Assembly: GCA_964019425.1 (NCBI GenBank)
Contig: OZ025825.1
Span: 782,001-846,000 of the forward strand
Length of the DNA: 64,000 nucleotides
Direction: 5' to 3'
Source: Flectonema sp. DT1601
Lineage: Eukaryota > Euglenozoa > Diplonemea > Diplonemida > Diplonemidae
In this document: in pieces, positions 1-10,878 of the stretch
How positions within the stretch are numbered: the first letter of the stretch is position 1
Layout: each line of letters starts with the position of its first letter
The notes under the pieces: generated by a model
What the model saw: only the letters and a program-made list of their open reading frames with translations
The model's database searches: none
What the model was told of the DNA's origin: nothing
Position numbers and translations under genes: made by a program

Positions 1-10
1 TTAAATAAAA

Positions 11-709
11 ATGTATCGATCGATGAGGACATTTATTATATCTGAAGTAGAAGTCGAGAATTTAGGTGGTTGTGGAATTTGTTTTGAAGACTTCAGAAAT
101 GGAGAACAAGTCTATGACGTTCCCTGTTATCACGTTTATCACATGAACTGTATTGAATCTTGGTGGAAAATAGAAGCCAATTGTCCAACATGTCGAAGTG
201 AAGAGATAACTGGGGTTGTGGGAGGTGCAAAACTCAGACATAGAAAGATTTCTCAATGGAATTGTGAAAAAACTGGCAAAGCCAGAGGTAAGAAACTAAG
301 CGACCTCACCAACAGGGAAATAATGAAAAGACTTCGCGATTTAAAAGTTAAGGTACCAGGTGACTGCAGTAGACTCGAAGCGATAGAATTACTTCTGATT
401 GCTGATCCTCAGATGGGTGTTCGAATAAAAGAAGACATCGATGAGGAAGAAGAAGAAGAAGAGGAAGAACAAAAAGAAGAAGAACAACCACCAAAAGAAT
501 CTTATTACCGTTCTCCATCTCCTCCTCCTGAGTTGTCTCTTGAAGAGGAACAATTAGGAATGAGTCTTCAACATTTGAAATCACTTTCTACTAAAGATCT
601 TCTCGCTGTTCTTCGGAGTTTTGACATCCCCACAGTTGGTGTTCTTGAGAAACATGAGCTTCACATAAGACTAAAGCAATATCTACAACAACAACAACAA
701 CAACAATAA
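11..709 (+). CDS. RING-H2 finger protein with SAP-like helical segments
   Basis: Predicted E3 ubiquitin ligase of 232 residues. An N-terminal RING-H2 finger runs from about residue 21 to 63: CGIC, then a C-x-H-x2-H-x2-C cluster (PCYHVYHMNC), then CPTC, which gives all eight zinc ligands. Residues about 98-130 (LTNREIMKRLRDLKV...) and about 190-226 (LSTKDLLAVLRSF...EKHELHIRL) both resemble SAP-type helix-turn-helix segments, the second in the style of the RNF34/rififylin family. Between them lie an acidic Glu-rich run and a Pro-rich stretch, and the protein ends in a poly-Gln tail coded by CAA repeats. An in-frame stop lies 9 bases upstream, so ATG 11 is the first possible start; ATG 23 is an alternative. 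The true 5' end could lie beyond the window edge if there is an upstream exon. The RING assignment is firm; the SAP-like assignment is inference from spacing of hydrophobic residues. Confidence 0.8.
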   Translation: MYRSMRTFIISEVEVENLGGCGICFEDFRNGEQVYDVPCYHVYHMNCIESWWKIEANCPTCRSEEITGVVGGAKLRHRKISQWNCEKTGKARGKKLSDLTNREIMKRLRDLKVKVPGDCSRLEAIELLLIADPQMGVRIKEDIDEEEEEEEEEQKEEEQPPKESYYRSPSPPPELSLEEEQLGMSLQHLKSLSTKDLLAVLRSFDIPTVGVLEKHELHIRLKQYLQQQQQQQ

Positions 710-1421
710 CAGCAAGCAATCACACTACTGAATGCATCTATTCAATAATAGCACTCGTTGGGAGTCGCACAAGACACCTTTCGAAGCTGACGATGGAGTG
801 CAATGGAAAGACCATTTGAATGATCATTTGATCACAAAAGAGTCGAGTACGACATCTTTTAATAGTTGACTCGAGTTATTAGAATCTAATCAATAGTAGT
901 ACCTCTGGAATGATATCATTGAATAAGACAGAAGAGAATAATAAAAAAATAGCTTCCCTTACCTCAGCTTCGGCTTCGTTTTGTCGTCACTTTCGCAATT
1001 TAGAGTTTTTTTCGTTTTGTTTGGACACATCCACTAACCCTTAGCTAACTATCATAATTTTTTTATTTAATTAGTTCGCTTTGTAAGTTTTCGAACTTTC
1101 AGCAAAAAACAGCACCTGTCACTCAAATAGCAGAAAAGTAATCATCTGAAACTAAAAAAACAATTTGAGATGAAGGTGGTGTAGTTTTGTATCAGAATTC
1201 TACTCGTCATTTTTCTTTTTTTTGAAAGAACTTTTATTCAGTTCCGGCCCATCTTACACTTCAGTAGCACCAGTTGAGGTAGTTTGTCAGTTCCATTCTC
1301 TTTCTTATGCTACCCTAAATAGGTAATACAATACAATACTTATGTTGTGAAGTAAGGTCTGGAACAGTTTAAGAATTTCTCACCTGTTTTGTTACTTTTA
1401 TTTGAAGTGTATTTACAAAAA
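710..1421. other. Intergenic region, no gene seen
   Basis: About 700 bases of moderately AT-rich sequence without an open frame of note. It would hold the 3' UTR of the RING gene and the leader of the next gene. A pyrimidine-rich stretch ending in AG at about 1405 lies 16 bases before the next start codon and could be its splice acceptor. Confidence 0.5.
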
Positions 1422-2342
1422 ATGATAACGTTCGGTGCGATTTCAGTTTTTGCGTACTTTGCTTCTTTGAGTTTTGCATTTCTTGTTGTGGTCAAGGATT
1501 TGAGTAGACGTGCTGACTGGGGATTGACGAGGAATGTAACGCTGGTTGTGTTTAGTATCGTTGCCTTCGCGTTCACTTGGTATCATATTATAAGTTGGAT
1601 GATTGGTGATATCGCTCGATATGAAAATCTTAATGAGTGGCTTGATAAAAGTGATTTATTCGTCGAAGCATACAAACAAGTTGCGCTGTCAGCTGAGCAT
1701 TGGTTCTGGTCGAGTCAGCTACTTACCTTCGTAGTACCTTGGGTTTTATTTGTATCTTTATGCACTAAGAAAGATAAAATATGGATTCCCTTGTCTTACA
1801 TCTGGCTTGGATTTGCTGGTGCTATAAGTCTTGCCTTACCATTATTCCTGATAAGATCGCAGTCGACTGTTCGATCACTTAAACTTCCACGTGGTGGAAA
1901 CACTCATTTCATAGTGTCGATGTTAGTGTTCATTTCACTTTGTTGCATTGTGGGAATGCCGTTTGTTAAAGATGAAGGAATCTATTTCGGTGTCTTATTA
2001 GGACTTTTACATGTTGCTCTGTTCCTTCTTCCGATTGCTTTTAATAGGTTTGGTTCACCAGATTTCTCTATTCTATTGAAACTAGTACTCACAGCTGTTG
2101 TTATTGCTTATGTTTATAATATATATTTGGTTTCATCTACATCACCTCAATTATTGTGGGAAGCAATTTGGTCGAACCATTGTCAAGCAAGTATCACGTT
2201 GGATTTGTTTTTTGTTTCTTCAATTACTCTGTATTCCATAAGTACCTCTTCTTCTTTATCGGTGGTTGTGACTACCTTGTTGACTATGCCTTTATTATCT
2301 CCCGGAGGGTCTTATATTTTATGGATGTTGTCGTCTTTGTGA
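1422..2342 (+). CDS. Multi-pass membrane protein, conserved but uncharacterised type
   Basis: A 306-residue integral membrane protein with seven to eight hydrophobic helices, at about residues 3-24, 41-62, 98-117, 126-148, 162-182, 187-207, 214-236 and 258-275. A lumenal or cytosolic segment between helices 2 and 3 carries the pattern NEWLDKSDLFVEAYKQ followed by HWFWSSQLL. From memory this W-L-x-D-x2-LF-x2-A...WxxS arrangement occurs in a family of fungal and algal membrane proteins with no assigned function; I could not test this. The first ATG in frame is 1422. An upstream extension would need a TTG start and is unlikely. The frame closes at TGA 2342 and an AATAAA-like signal follows at about 2353. 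Confidence 0.65.
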   Translation: MITFGAISVFAYFASLSFAFLVVVKDLSRRADWGLTRNVTLVVFSIVAFAFTWYHIISWMIGDIARYENLNEWLDKSDLFVEAYKQVALSAEHWFWSSQLLTFVVPWVLFVSLCTKKDKIWIPLSYIWLGFAGAISLALPLFLIRSQSTVRSLKLPRGGNTHFIVSMLVFISLCCIVGMPFVKDEGIYFGVLLGLLHVALFLLPIAFNRFGSPDFSILLKLVLTAVVIAYVYNIYLVSSTSPQLLWEAIWSNHCQASITLDLFFVSSITLYSISTSSSLSVVVTTLLTMPLLSPGGSYILWMLSSL

Positions 2343-2615
2343 ATAATTACACAAAAATAAAAGTTGATTAAAAAAAAAAAAAAAAAAAAAACTTGAAAGC
2401 AGAACTTGTGATGACCTAGTTATGGGGATACACTGTTGGTGTTTCCGTTCATTGGTGACCTTTTATTCTGTCTTCCTGAACTACTTTTCTTGTTGGAAGG
2501 ATCCCGACAAAGAGGTCCTTGTGAATCAGCTTTGATTGATGTTTTTAAAATTGGAATCGTGTTTTTTTTATTTCATCTTTATTTTTTGTATCAGTTTTTT
2601 ATATTTTCCACAAAA
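2343..2615. other. Short intergenic spacer with poly(A) tract and acceptor
   Basis: An AAAATAAAA signal at about 2353 is followed 10 bases later by a run of more than 20 A residues. Such runs are everywhere in this DNA, so this need not be a copied mRNA tail. A T-rich tract ending in TCAG at 2594 sits 21 bases before the kinesin start and fits a splice acceptor. Confidence 0.5.
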
Positions 2616-5600
2616 ATGGGTCCCCGACCAGGGCTGCCGTTGACTCCTCAGCGGGCACCAAGTGGTGTGCGCACTCGAACCCCTACTTCTCGTAACGCTG
2701 GGAGAGATGCAACACCACAGTCTGCCAGACTACACAGAGAACGAGCACACACTGATAGCTCTCAGAGAAGCTTTAGTGGAGGTGCTGCCATGAAACCAAC
2801 TTCTCTGGACAGCCAATTTTCAGAAGTCACTGAGCGCACAAAGACTCCCCGAAAGGGAAAGGCAAGCGGAGGCGAGAACGTTGTCGTCGCAGTTCGAGTT
2901 CGTTCTTTTCTCGAACGTGAGATGAAGGCTGGCGGTAAGGACTCGGAACTCTGCATTCGAATGAAGAATGAAACAACAGAAATAAAGAGTGACCGTGGTA
3001 AGAATCTCTTTAGTTTTGATCACTGCTTTTGGTCAAATGATATTCACGACCCTGAAGTTCCATACAGCAGTCAAGAACAAGTATACGACAATCTAGGAGC
3101 TCCTGTTGTTGAGAATGCTCTGAAGGGTTTCAACAGTTCTGTTATTGCTTATGGTCAAACAGGTTCTGGTAAATCCTATTCCATCTTTGGTCGTAAAGAT
3201 TCAGAACAGGCTGCAGACGAAGGTTTAATCCCCCGAGTCTGCAAAGAACTATTCCGACGAGTTGAAGCAAAGTCTGAAGAACAACCAGACGTTACTTATC
3301 GTATCACTGCTTCCATGATTGAAGTTTACATGGAGAAGGTTTATGATTTATTAAATCACAAAAACGTTCTTCCAATTAGAGGTGATCTTCAGAGAGGATT
3401 CGCTGTCCAGGGATCTAAGAGAAGAGAAGTGAAGTCCTACAGAGACATCAACAAGTTACTAAAAATTGGTGCTAAAGAGAAAACCATCGCTGAAACCCAA
3501 CTTAACAAAGACTCGTCAAGAGCGCATACTTTGTTTGAATTGGAAATCCACGCGAGCACTCAAAGTGTTACAAAGATCAGTAAGTTATCTCTTTGTGATT
3601 TAGCAGGTTCGGAACGTCAGAAGGATGCGAAGACTGTTATTGGAGGAGAAGAATTCAATCAGGCCTGTCAGATTAACAAATCGTTACTTTGTCTTGGTAA
3701 GTGTGTTGAAGCAGTTGTTCAAAAGGGAAGCGGAGCCCTGGTGACAGAATTCCGTAACAGTTCTCTAACGAAACTTCTTCAAGACTCAATTGGAGGGAAC
3801 TCCAAGACTGTGATCTTAGTTGCGATTTCACCGTCTGCAAAAGACGCCCACACGACATTACAGGCACTGCGATTTGCTGACCGTGCAAAGGGAATCCAAA
3901 CCCACGCCGTCATCAACGAGGACGCTATCTGGGAATCAAAGATGAACGCTCGCCTCATCGCTCAGATTTATGAAACAAAGATGCAGGCGCTTCAAAAAGA
4001 ATGGGACCTTGAACAGCAACAGGCTGAGATGACTCAAGCTCAACTCCGTCTTGAGCAAGAAGCTGCGGCTCTACAAGCTGAGAGAGAAAACCTCACAAAG
4101 CAAAGAGACGACATGACTCGTAAGAAGGAATTGTCGGATTCTGAGAAGGCAAAGATCGCAGCCAGAGAATCAGCGCTTGCGAAGAAGTTGCTACAGGTGC
4201 AGAGTGAATTTGCTCAAATTCAAGACAAGGCATCTGAACTTGAAGCAAAGTTATATTCAGAAGGTCAGAACGCAAAGAAGGAACGCGAAGACGTTGAAAA
4301 CGAACTTGACATCCAACAGGGAAAACACGACCTCCTACAACGTCAATACGATGAAGAAGTTGGAACTGCTAAACAAGAACTTGACGAAGCGAAGAAGGTT
4401 CACAAGATTGCTATGGATCAGCTGCAATCAGGACACCTGGCGGCAATGGAAAAGAAGGAAAAGAAGTACACAGAAGAGAGGAAAAGCTACGTACTGGAAA
4501 TGATGAATGCCATTACTAAGATAAAGAAAGAGTCCCAAGGAAAAGAAGAAAAGTGGAGATCTGAAAAGTCAAACTTCAAAAAGCAAATCGAAGACTTGGA
4601 ACACCAACTCCGATCTGGAAAACAAGACGTCGAACGTTTAGAACAACAAAACTCTGAACTTCGTGAAATGACTGAAGACCTCGACAGAAAGATATCTGAC
4701 GGAAACTTTCAAATAAGTAAACTAAACAGCACTAAAATTAGTGAATTAGAAACCCTTCAGGATCAACTAAATGCTGCCTCTTGGGGTAAGGAAGAAGCAA
4801 CAAACAAAATAACTCAACTCTACGAAGATCTCGGAGAAACTAACGGCAAGCTTCAGATCGCCGAAGAAGAAGTGACGGAAGTAAAACTTCTACTTCAGAG
4901 AGAAATTCCAGGGCTGGTCAATCCTGATCAACACACAGCATCACAGTTGACTTCTCTGTTGTTGGATTTACGTAGAAATGATAAGAGCAAACAGGAAGAC
5001 CTTTCAGTCAAATCTAAACTGATGCAACAAAAGCAAACAATGAAATTAGAATCACTCGCATCTAAACACATCGAAGACATTACTTCAATGAAAACACATC
5101 ACAAGTCAGCCCTTGACAGTACTGCAACTGCTCACGCTGAAGAGATTACTGCTTTAAAGGAAATGCATGAAGCGGAATCGAAGAAGCTTCGCGAATTTCA
5201 ATCAGAAATTGAAAACGACAGCTCAACTATCAGATCGGAGTCACTTCAGAAGACTCGTCAGCTTCAATCACTTCAGGATGAAGTTGAGATCCTGACCTCC
5301 AACCAGTCACTCGCAGAAAAACGAATCACATCAATGAAGCATCAGTTAGAGGTTTGTTTTTGTTTTTAGTGTTTTGTTTTAATCTAAAAGTTAAAGACAC
5401 TCAAACTTTTAATTAGTTTGTTCCCTTCGCCTTCCCTTCACCCCCCTCCGCTCAATGATGTTCGATCCCTGTCCCAGTAAAAGAAATTGTTGGGATAGTT
5501 TTAAACTTATCAAAGACTTCTCATCCTTACCTAGAGAGAGGTACTTCACGACAGACACACTTGTAGGCATCACCTACAGCGGCCCGTTCCTTGTCCAAGC

Positions 5601-6905
5601 ATTTAACCATGGCAGTAGTCGGGGGTAGCTACCCAAGCATTCTGATGAAGCACATCTAACAACTCGCACAACACTGCCGAACTAAATGAAAACTCTTCGT
5701 TCCACTTGCACCTCTGTGTCCCCGCTCGCCTTACAAAAGCCAGGAAATACAGACGACGTCCCGAGTGTACCAGAACCCATCAGCATCACTCAGATGTAAT
5801 CTGCCCTTCTCTTGAACTCGAACAATTTCATTAGTCTGTTGACTGATTGATGTTACTGTAGAATACATCATCAACACGAAGTAATATTAAAACATTAATA
5901 AAACAACAGGTTGAGGAGAATGCATCTGACGCTCTCAAGAAGGAAATCCGCGATCTAAAAGCCGGACAGGCCAGTGAGATTGATGAACTCCTCAGAGAGA
6001 AGAGAACCAGCAGAGAAGATGCTCGCAGAATTCTTGAAGATGAAAAACAAGCAATGATTGTTGACCTTGAAGAGGAAAGGAAATCAACTCAAAGACGTCA
6101 TGATCAAGAAATTGAAGAACTGAAGCAGCATGAGGTCGAGAGAGTTACTGCGATTCGCAGAGAGATGGAGAACCGTCTCGACGAGTCTTCGTCAGAGAGA
6201 ACAAGATTCGTAAATGAGAACATCTCACTCCGTCACAAAGGACAACTTCAAGAAGAAAAGATCGAAGCTCTGCAACGCGAAAAGCGTCACACAGACAGAA
6301 GCCACCAAGATGAGATTGAAATTGAGGGACTCCGCGCTAGAAAAGAAATAGAAGCCCTGACATCCATGAACAGCGAATTAAAGACTCAACTTACTCACCA
6401 CACTCACTTAAGTAGAGGTGAGTCTGCTACTCTACAAAAGAAGATGGAAGAACAAGATGCTGAATTAGACCAAATCATTCTTCGTAATAAAGAATTAACT
6501 TCACAACTTGAAATCAGAGAGCAGACTGGTAGAGGTGAAATTCAAAACCTCGCCAAGAAGCTCAAAGATCAGGAGGAGGAAATAAAATCAGGACGCGAAG
6601 AGAACAACACCCTGCTTCGTAAATTAAAAGAACAAACTGCTAAGAATGATGAAGAGATGAAGTTTGAAAGGATAAAGAGAAAGCAACTCCAAGACGAGTT
6701 ACAGAAGGCTCGTGCTAAAGAATCGAGTTCAATGCAACACCTGCTGTCGATGTTTCAGAAGACTCAAGATGAATTCCAATCCCAACTTCAAGACGAAGCT
6801 AACCAAGCCAAGAATGTCTTTGAGCGTTCGGTCTGTGACAGTCCAACAGCATCACCAGCTTTACGTCCGCAGTCTGGCAACTTGAAATCAAGAACAAAGG
6901 TATGA
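2616..6905 (+). CDS. Kinesin with N-terminal motor and long coiled-coil tail (two exons)
   Basis: A microtubule motor. The motor domain spans about residues 85-430: P-loop GQTGSGKS at 180-187 (YGQTGSGKS, as in kinesin-3), switch I NKDSSRAH, switch II LCDLAGSE at about 325-332. The basic, Pro/Thr-rich residues 1-80 are probably disordered. From about 445 to the end the sequence is almost continuous heptad-type coiled coil, rich in Glu, Lys and Gln, so the protein should dimerise. Exon 1 is 2616-5351 and exon 2 is 5910-6905. The intron 5352-5909 begins GTTTGT, ends CAACAG and is phase 0, joining ...HQLE to VEENAS. The predicted length is 1,243 residues. ATG 2616 is preferred because upstream codons in frame are hydrophobic junk without an ATG. 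The last codons read AAG GTA TGA, and AAG|GTATGA also looks like a splice donor, so a further 3' exon is possible. No PH or FHA domain is visible. Confidence 0.92.
5352..5909 (+). other. Kinesin intron
   Basis: A 558-base intron with GTTTGT donor and T/A-rich tract ending AACAG. Its middle (about 5420-5830) is less homopolymeric than other non-coding DNA here and has several short inverted repeats. I looked for box C/D snoRNA signatures and found no convincing C/D pair. Confidence 0.8.
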
Positions 6906-7243
6906 CTCGGTGATCCTTTGTATTATAAACAAATTAACATAAATCATAAAAAAACACGACACAAAAAAAACAGCGTATCTCTGTTTCTCCAGCACCAATG
7001 CACTTGGATAAGGAGAATATTTTGTCTCCTTTCTAATACTCTGATTAACCTTTTTAACAATTTTGAGAAGCAAGCTGTTTGCGTTCTCTTCCACCAACCC
7101 ACTTTGTCAACTCAACTTAAGAATTTTTTTTTTTTTTTTTTTGTTCCCCCTCACTGCATCCCTATAGATTGCGATTAGCAGATTTAAAGAAAAACAGAAA
7201 GGAAACTTTTAGAAAAGGGGAGTTAGGGTTGAGGGAAATATCT

Positions 7244-7312
7244 GTTGTTGGCAGCACACCTTTAGCTTTATCCAGTTTTAAGTCGGTTCACGGTTTTCGT
7301 GTCCAAACAAAA
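7244..7312 (+). ncRNA. Duplicated structured element, copy 1 (candidate non-coding RNA)
   Basis: About 69 bases that recur at 53024-53102 in a different setting. Shared blocks in order are GGCAGCACAC, CTTTAG-TTTATC, AGTTTTAAGTCGGTTCACGG, TTTCGTG and AAACAAAAA; copy 2 carries a few extra bases between the first two blocks. Both copies keep the small hairpin CACG/CGTG, with loops of different length. Neither copy lies in a coding frame. The strand is arbitrary. It could be a small RNA gene or a short repeat. Confidence 0.4.
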
Positions 7313-8536
7313 AAAAACTCTCTTTTCTTTTCTAAAGCATCGTCGGATGATATTCTTTTTTTTTTTAATTTTCAAATTAAAAAAAAAGAATTATTCTGAT
7401 ACATAAAAACGTTTTAATCAAAAGTTTTATTAAATAAAAATAACATTACAAAGGTGCCTTTTAATTCCTTCCCATTGCTTGTTCCTTTTTGTACAAAAAA
7501 ACTACTCTCCCATTTCATTTGTATATTTGTTTTATTTTTTTCTTAATTAAAGTCCACAAAGGAATTGTTTCCTGCGTGTTGACTTGTTCCCCTTTAGAAA
7601 CATCCCCTAGACCACCACCACCCTTTTCCTTTTTTCCCATTGTTAAGAAGAGAATATTCAACAAAAAGAATGAAAAAAAAAAATGAAAAAAACTAAATTA
7701 GATGCTTTTCCTCTCTGCCTTTTAAACTTTAAGGTATTTTTGTTCTCTTCCCTTCCCTTTTTTTTTTCTGATTTCCATTTATTATTTTAGACAAACCTAA
7801 CTCAAGGATCGTAATTTGCGATAATTGGTGAAGGAATTTGGGAAACTAAATTACACATTTTCTTTGTGTAAAAACATGTTTTAAAATAAAAAAAAAATAA
7901 AATTGGTTCGCGACGAATTGCTTTTTTGTAAAAATATCAATGACTCGGAATCGAACTTGAAAGACTCATTTTTTTTCAATATTTATTTTTGTAATGTTAT
8001 TAGTCGACTTTTTCTGTCCCTTCACACGCGAGGAGAAAATGGAAATCGTTGATAAACCATCAGAGCCCACCCTAATTGAAGCTTTGAATAAGCGCTTCAT
8101 GTTAAATTTTGTTTTGAGGCTGTAGCAGGTAGCACATTTCCTTTGTACGGATGTGCATGCTGTTTATTTTTTTTTTAAGTTGTTGTGACTCAATGGAAAG
8201 AGATTTATGCGACCACCGAGTCGTTATCAAAGATTTCAATGGTAAAATACTTTCTCTTTGCTGTATAACTTTTGTAGTACTCCACGCCCAAAAAAAAAAA
8301 AAAAAAAAAAAAAAGAAAATTCAGAAACAGAAAAAGAAGAATTCCTCCCTCCATTCTTTCTTTTTTTTAAAAATAATACGGTCGTTGACATATCTTTTTG
8401 TTAAGCCAACTGTGTTTGCATCTCTCTTGCGTTAAATTAGTGTCCTGTTATGAAAAATTAAAATCATTTTTTTTTTTTGTAAATCAGACTCAGTTTTAAA
8501 CAGATGTAAAAAGCATTGACACTGGTGGTATTTGTT

Positions 8537-8567
<31 letters not shown>

Positions 8568-8575
8568 GAATTATT

Positions 8576-8596
8576 ATTTTTTTTTTTTTTCAACAG
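8576..8596 (+). promoter_or_regulatory. Splice acceptor-like tract before kinase
   Basis: A long T tract runs into CAACAG, ending 52 bases before ATG 8649. No upstream exon is evident, so it may accept a trans-spliced leader or a 5' UTR exon. Confidence 0.5.
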
Positions 8597-8648
8597 AGTG
8601 GGCCGAAAAGTAGTTTTTTTTACAACAAAAAAAAAAAACAACAATAAA

Positions 8649-9746
8649 ATGAAAATGTACGATGCAATGTCCTCATCCTCAACTCTTCAGATCGATTGCT
8701 GCAGATCTACGTCAAGCATCAGCAGTGGAGTCGATATTGATGGTAACAACACCGTCAACCAGTATTCTCTCATTCAAAAACTTGGAGAGGGTGCTTTCGC
8801 AAAAGTAAAGCTTGTAGTTGATGAAGACGGAATGACATTTGCTGCAAAAATTATTAAGAAATCAGTCATGTCGAAAATGAGAAGAAAGAGATCAGCAGGT
8901 TGTAAGAGCTGTATGAACATGGTTCACACAGAGATCGCGATTATGAAGAAAGTCCGTCATCCAAATATTGTTGTTCTTCGCGAGGTTATCGACGATCCAC
9001 TAAATGATAAATTATTTATGATTATGGAATACGTTAATGGAGGTTGCATCCTTGATCTTCATGAAGATGGAACTTGCGCTCCAATTGCGGGAGACTTGAT
9101 AGTGTCATACTGCCGTCAGTTGACTTCAGGACTAAAATACTTACACACTAACGGAATTGTTCACCGTGACATTAAACCAAACAATATTCTAATCAACCAG
9201 GAAGGACAAGTAAAACTTTGTGACTTCGGAGTCTCGTCATTCATTGACACCACTGATGATAATACCGTTGAGGGAACTCCATTTTTTCACTCACCTGAAA
9301 TTGCAAAAGGACATGTGGTTGATCACAAAGCTGCTGATGTATGGGCACTTGGATGTACAGTGTTCTCGATGTTTGTTGGACAAGTTCCATTCTCTGGTGT
9401 TTCGTACTACGAAATTCGTCACAATATTATTAATGAACCAGTTGTAATCCCATCTTGGATTGATGAGTTTGGAAGTGATTTCCTTCATGGTCTTCTTGAT
9501 AAAGACCAAACTTCAAGGTTTACAATTGACCAAGCTCACAAACACGGATTCTTAAATTCTTCTAGGAGACGTGCTTCAGCAAGCTCTTCTCCAATTTACG
9601 TCACATCTTGTGATGTTCAAGGAGCTGTTGTCCCACGTGCACCATCATTCAGAGAAACCCTATTTGAGACTTGTAAGATTCCGCTAGAGAGTGACGAAGA
9701 CTCGTGGGGAATTACAATTACTGATTGCGACAGTACAACGGAATAG
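8649..9746 (+). CDS. CaMKK/SAK-like serine/threonine protein kinase
   Basis: A 365-residue kinase with its catalytic domain at about residues 38-300. Visible elements are the glycine loop LGEGAFAKV, the ATP-binding Lys in FAAKIIKK, HRDIKPNN at 172-179, CDFGVSS with the Mg-binding Asp at 192, and activation loop VEGTPFF followed by SPE in place of APE. The segment after the VAIK Lys has a basic insert (SKMRRKRSAGCKS) where CaMKKs carry their Arg/Pro insert, and HTEIAIMKKVRHPNIV then DDPLNDKLFMIMEYV closely resemble the CaMKK/ELM1/SAK1 pattern. These kinases phosphorylate AMPK/SNF1-type targets. No calmodulin-binding helix is obvious in the short C-tail. ATG 8649 is chosen because codons upstream in frame are poly-Phe from a T run. 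Confidence 0.88.
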   Translation: MKMYDAMSSSSTLQIDCCRSTSSISSGVDIDGNNTVNQYSLIQKLGEGAFAKVKLVVDEDGMTFAAKIIKKSVMSKMRRKRSAGCKSCMNMVHTEIAIMKKVRHPNIVVLREVIDDPLNDKLFMIMEYVNGGCILDLHEDGTCAPIAGDLIVSYCRQLTSGLKYLHTNGIVHRDIKPNNILINQEGQVKLCDFGVSSFIDTTDDNTVEGTPFFHSPEIAKGHVVDHKAADVWALGCTVFSMFVGQVPFSGVSYYEIRHNIINEPVVIPSWIDEFGSDFLHGLLDKDQTSRFTIDQAHKHGFLNSSRRRASASSSPIYVTSCDVQGAVVPRAPSFRETLFETCKIPLESDEDSWGITITDCDSTTE

Positions 9747-10550
9747 GTGCTTTTTCTTTCTTTCTTTGTTTGTTTTTTTTTTTCTTTTTTTTTCTCGTTT
9801 TAACAGAGGGGGAAAAAAAAAAAAAAAAAAAAAAAGAGAGAGAGAAGGAAATTTAAAAATAGAAATCTATTTCTACTACTTTGATATATTCGAATCTGGT
9901 GATCCTTAAACAGAACAAAAAAAAAAAAAAAAAAAACTACAAATAGTACCTTTCATCCTGTTGGGATCTCATATTCTCTGAGTTGCCTGGTCGGCTTTAT
10001 TTTCTTGTGAGCTTTGTTTTTCTGTCTCCCTCACCACCTCTCTTGATAGCTCAATTCTTTCGTCGACAGGGAAGCTCTTTGTTGTGTGTAGTTTGCCTTC
10101 TAGGTGATTGGCAGTTTTTTTTTTTTTTTTGGTTTTATCGAAAAGAAAAAAAAGGAAAACCGGAACATACAAAAGGAAAAAAGAGAGTGAACTTTAGGTA
10201 GGAATAGCAAATGATTCCAGTCCTTTTGAAACCAAGAAATTTTATTGAGAGAAAAAAAAAAATAATTAAAAAACGCATTGCTTAAGTGGGGTACTGCATA
10301 TCATTTTATTGCAATTCTTTTCTCCTCGCTTTTGTTGTGTTGTTTCTTCCTTTACCTATTTAAGAATATTTTTTAAAGCTCCTTTTTTTTTTTTTTTTTT
10401 TTTTTGTTGTTCTTTTAATTGATATGTTTTCTTTTCATTACCTACTTATTTATTTTTGAAAAGAAAAAAAAAAAAAAAAAAAAAAAAAAGAACAGAAAAA
10501 ATAATCGATGCTTACGGTTCGCGTATTCCTTTAAGTGAACCGGACACGGT

Positions 10551-10562
10551 ATGCCTAGGCAT
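10551..10562. repeat. 12-bp perfect palindrome
   Basis: ATGCCTAGGCAT, inside a non-homopolymeric island. It has no assigned role. Confidence 0.4.
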
Positions 10563-10821
10563 CTTATCAAAACGTAATTTTTATCCTGGTAGTTGTTTTT
10601 GAGGTAAAGTTGCAAGTAATGTTCCGCAAGGTACTAAGTTGTGCTTGCCGACACAGTCGCAGGTATTGAGACCTGTGAATAGTTGTCGATGAGTTTTCCC
10701 TCAGTCTCTCTCTTCCCTATCTTTTTTTTTTTTTTTTTTTTTTTTGTTACTTTTTTCTTTCATTTTTTTTTACAAGGAAAAAACAAAAAAAAAAAAAAAA
10801 AAAAAACGAGCAGCTAACTAA

Positions 10822-10878
10822 TCACATCACACGTCTCATGACGGTGTGATGTGACTTCTGTTGTACTGAAGTCTTTTT
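10822..10878 (+). ncRNA. Two consecutive hairpins followed by a T run
   Basis: The first inverted repeat is TCACATCACACGTC paired with GACGGTGTGATGTGA (10822-10854). It forms a 14-bp stem with one bulged G and a TCAT loop. It runs directly into a second stem, GACTTC (10853-10858) with GAAGTC (10868-10873), followed by TTTTT. The combination resembles the end of a small structured RNA with a Pol III-type terminator, but no promoter boxes are recognised. Confidence 0.35.

Larger units (their letters stand above)
6906..8648. other. Intergenic region with poly(A)/poly(T) tracts
   Basis: About 1.7 kb between the kinesin and the kinase without a supported gene. It contains many A and T runs of 8 to 25 bases. 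Apart from the duplicated element at 7244-7312 and the acceptor before the kinase, I see nothing in it. Confidence 0.6.

Noticed and set aside
2352-2391. Poly(A) after an AATAAA-like signal as proof that the membrane-protein gene is a retrocopy
   Set aside because: A runs of this size occur throughout the window, so the coincidence carries little weight. The gene also has an acceptor-like site in front.
8532-8648. N-terminal extension of the kinase
   Set aside because: Consists of poly-Phe and poly-Asn codons from T and A runs, with no ATG.
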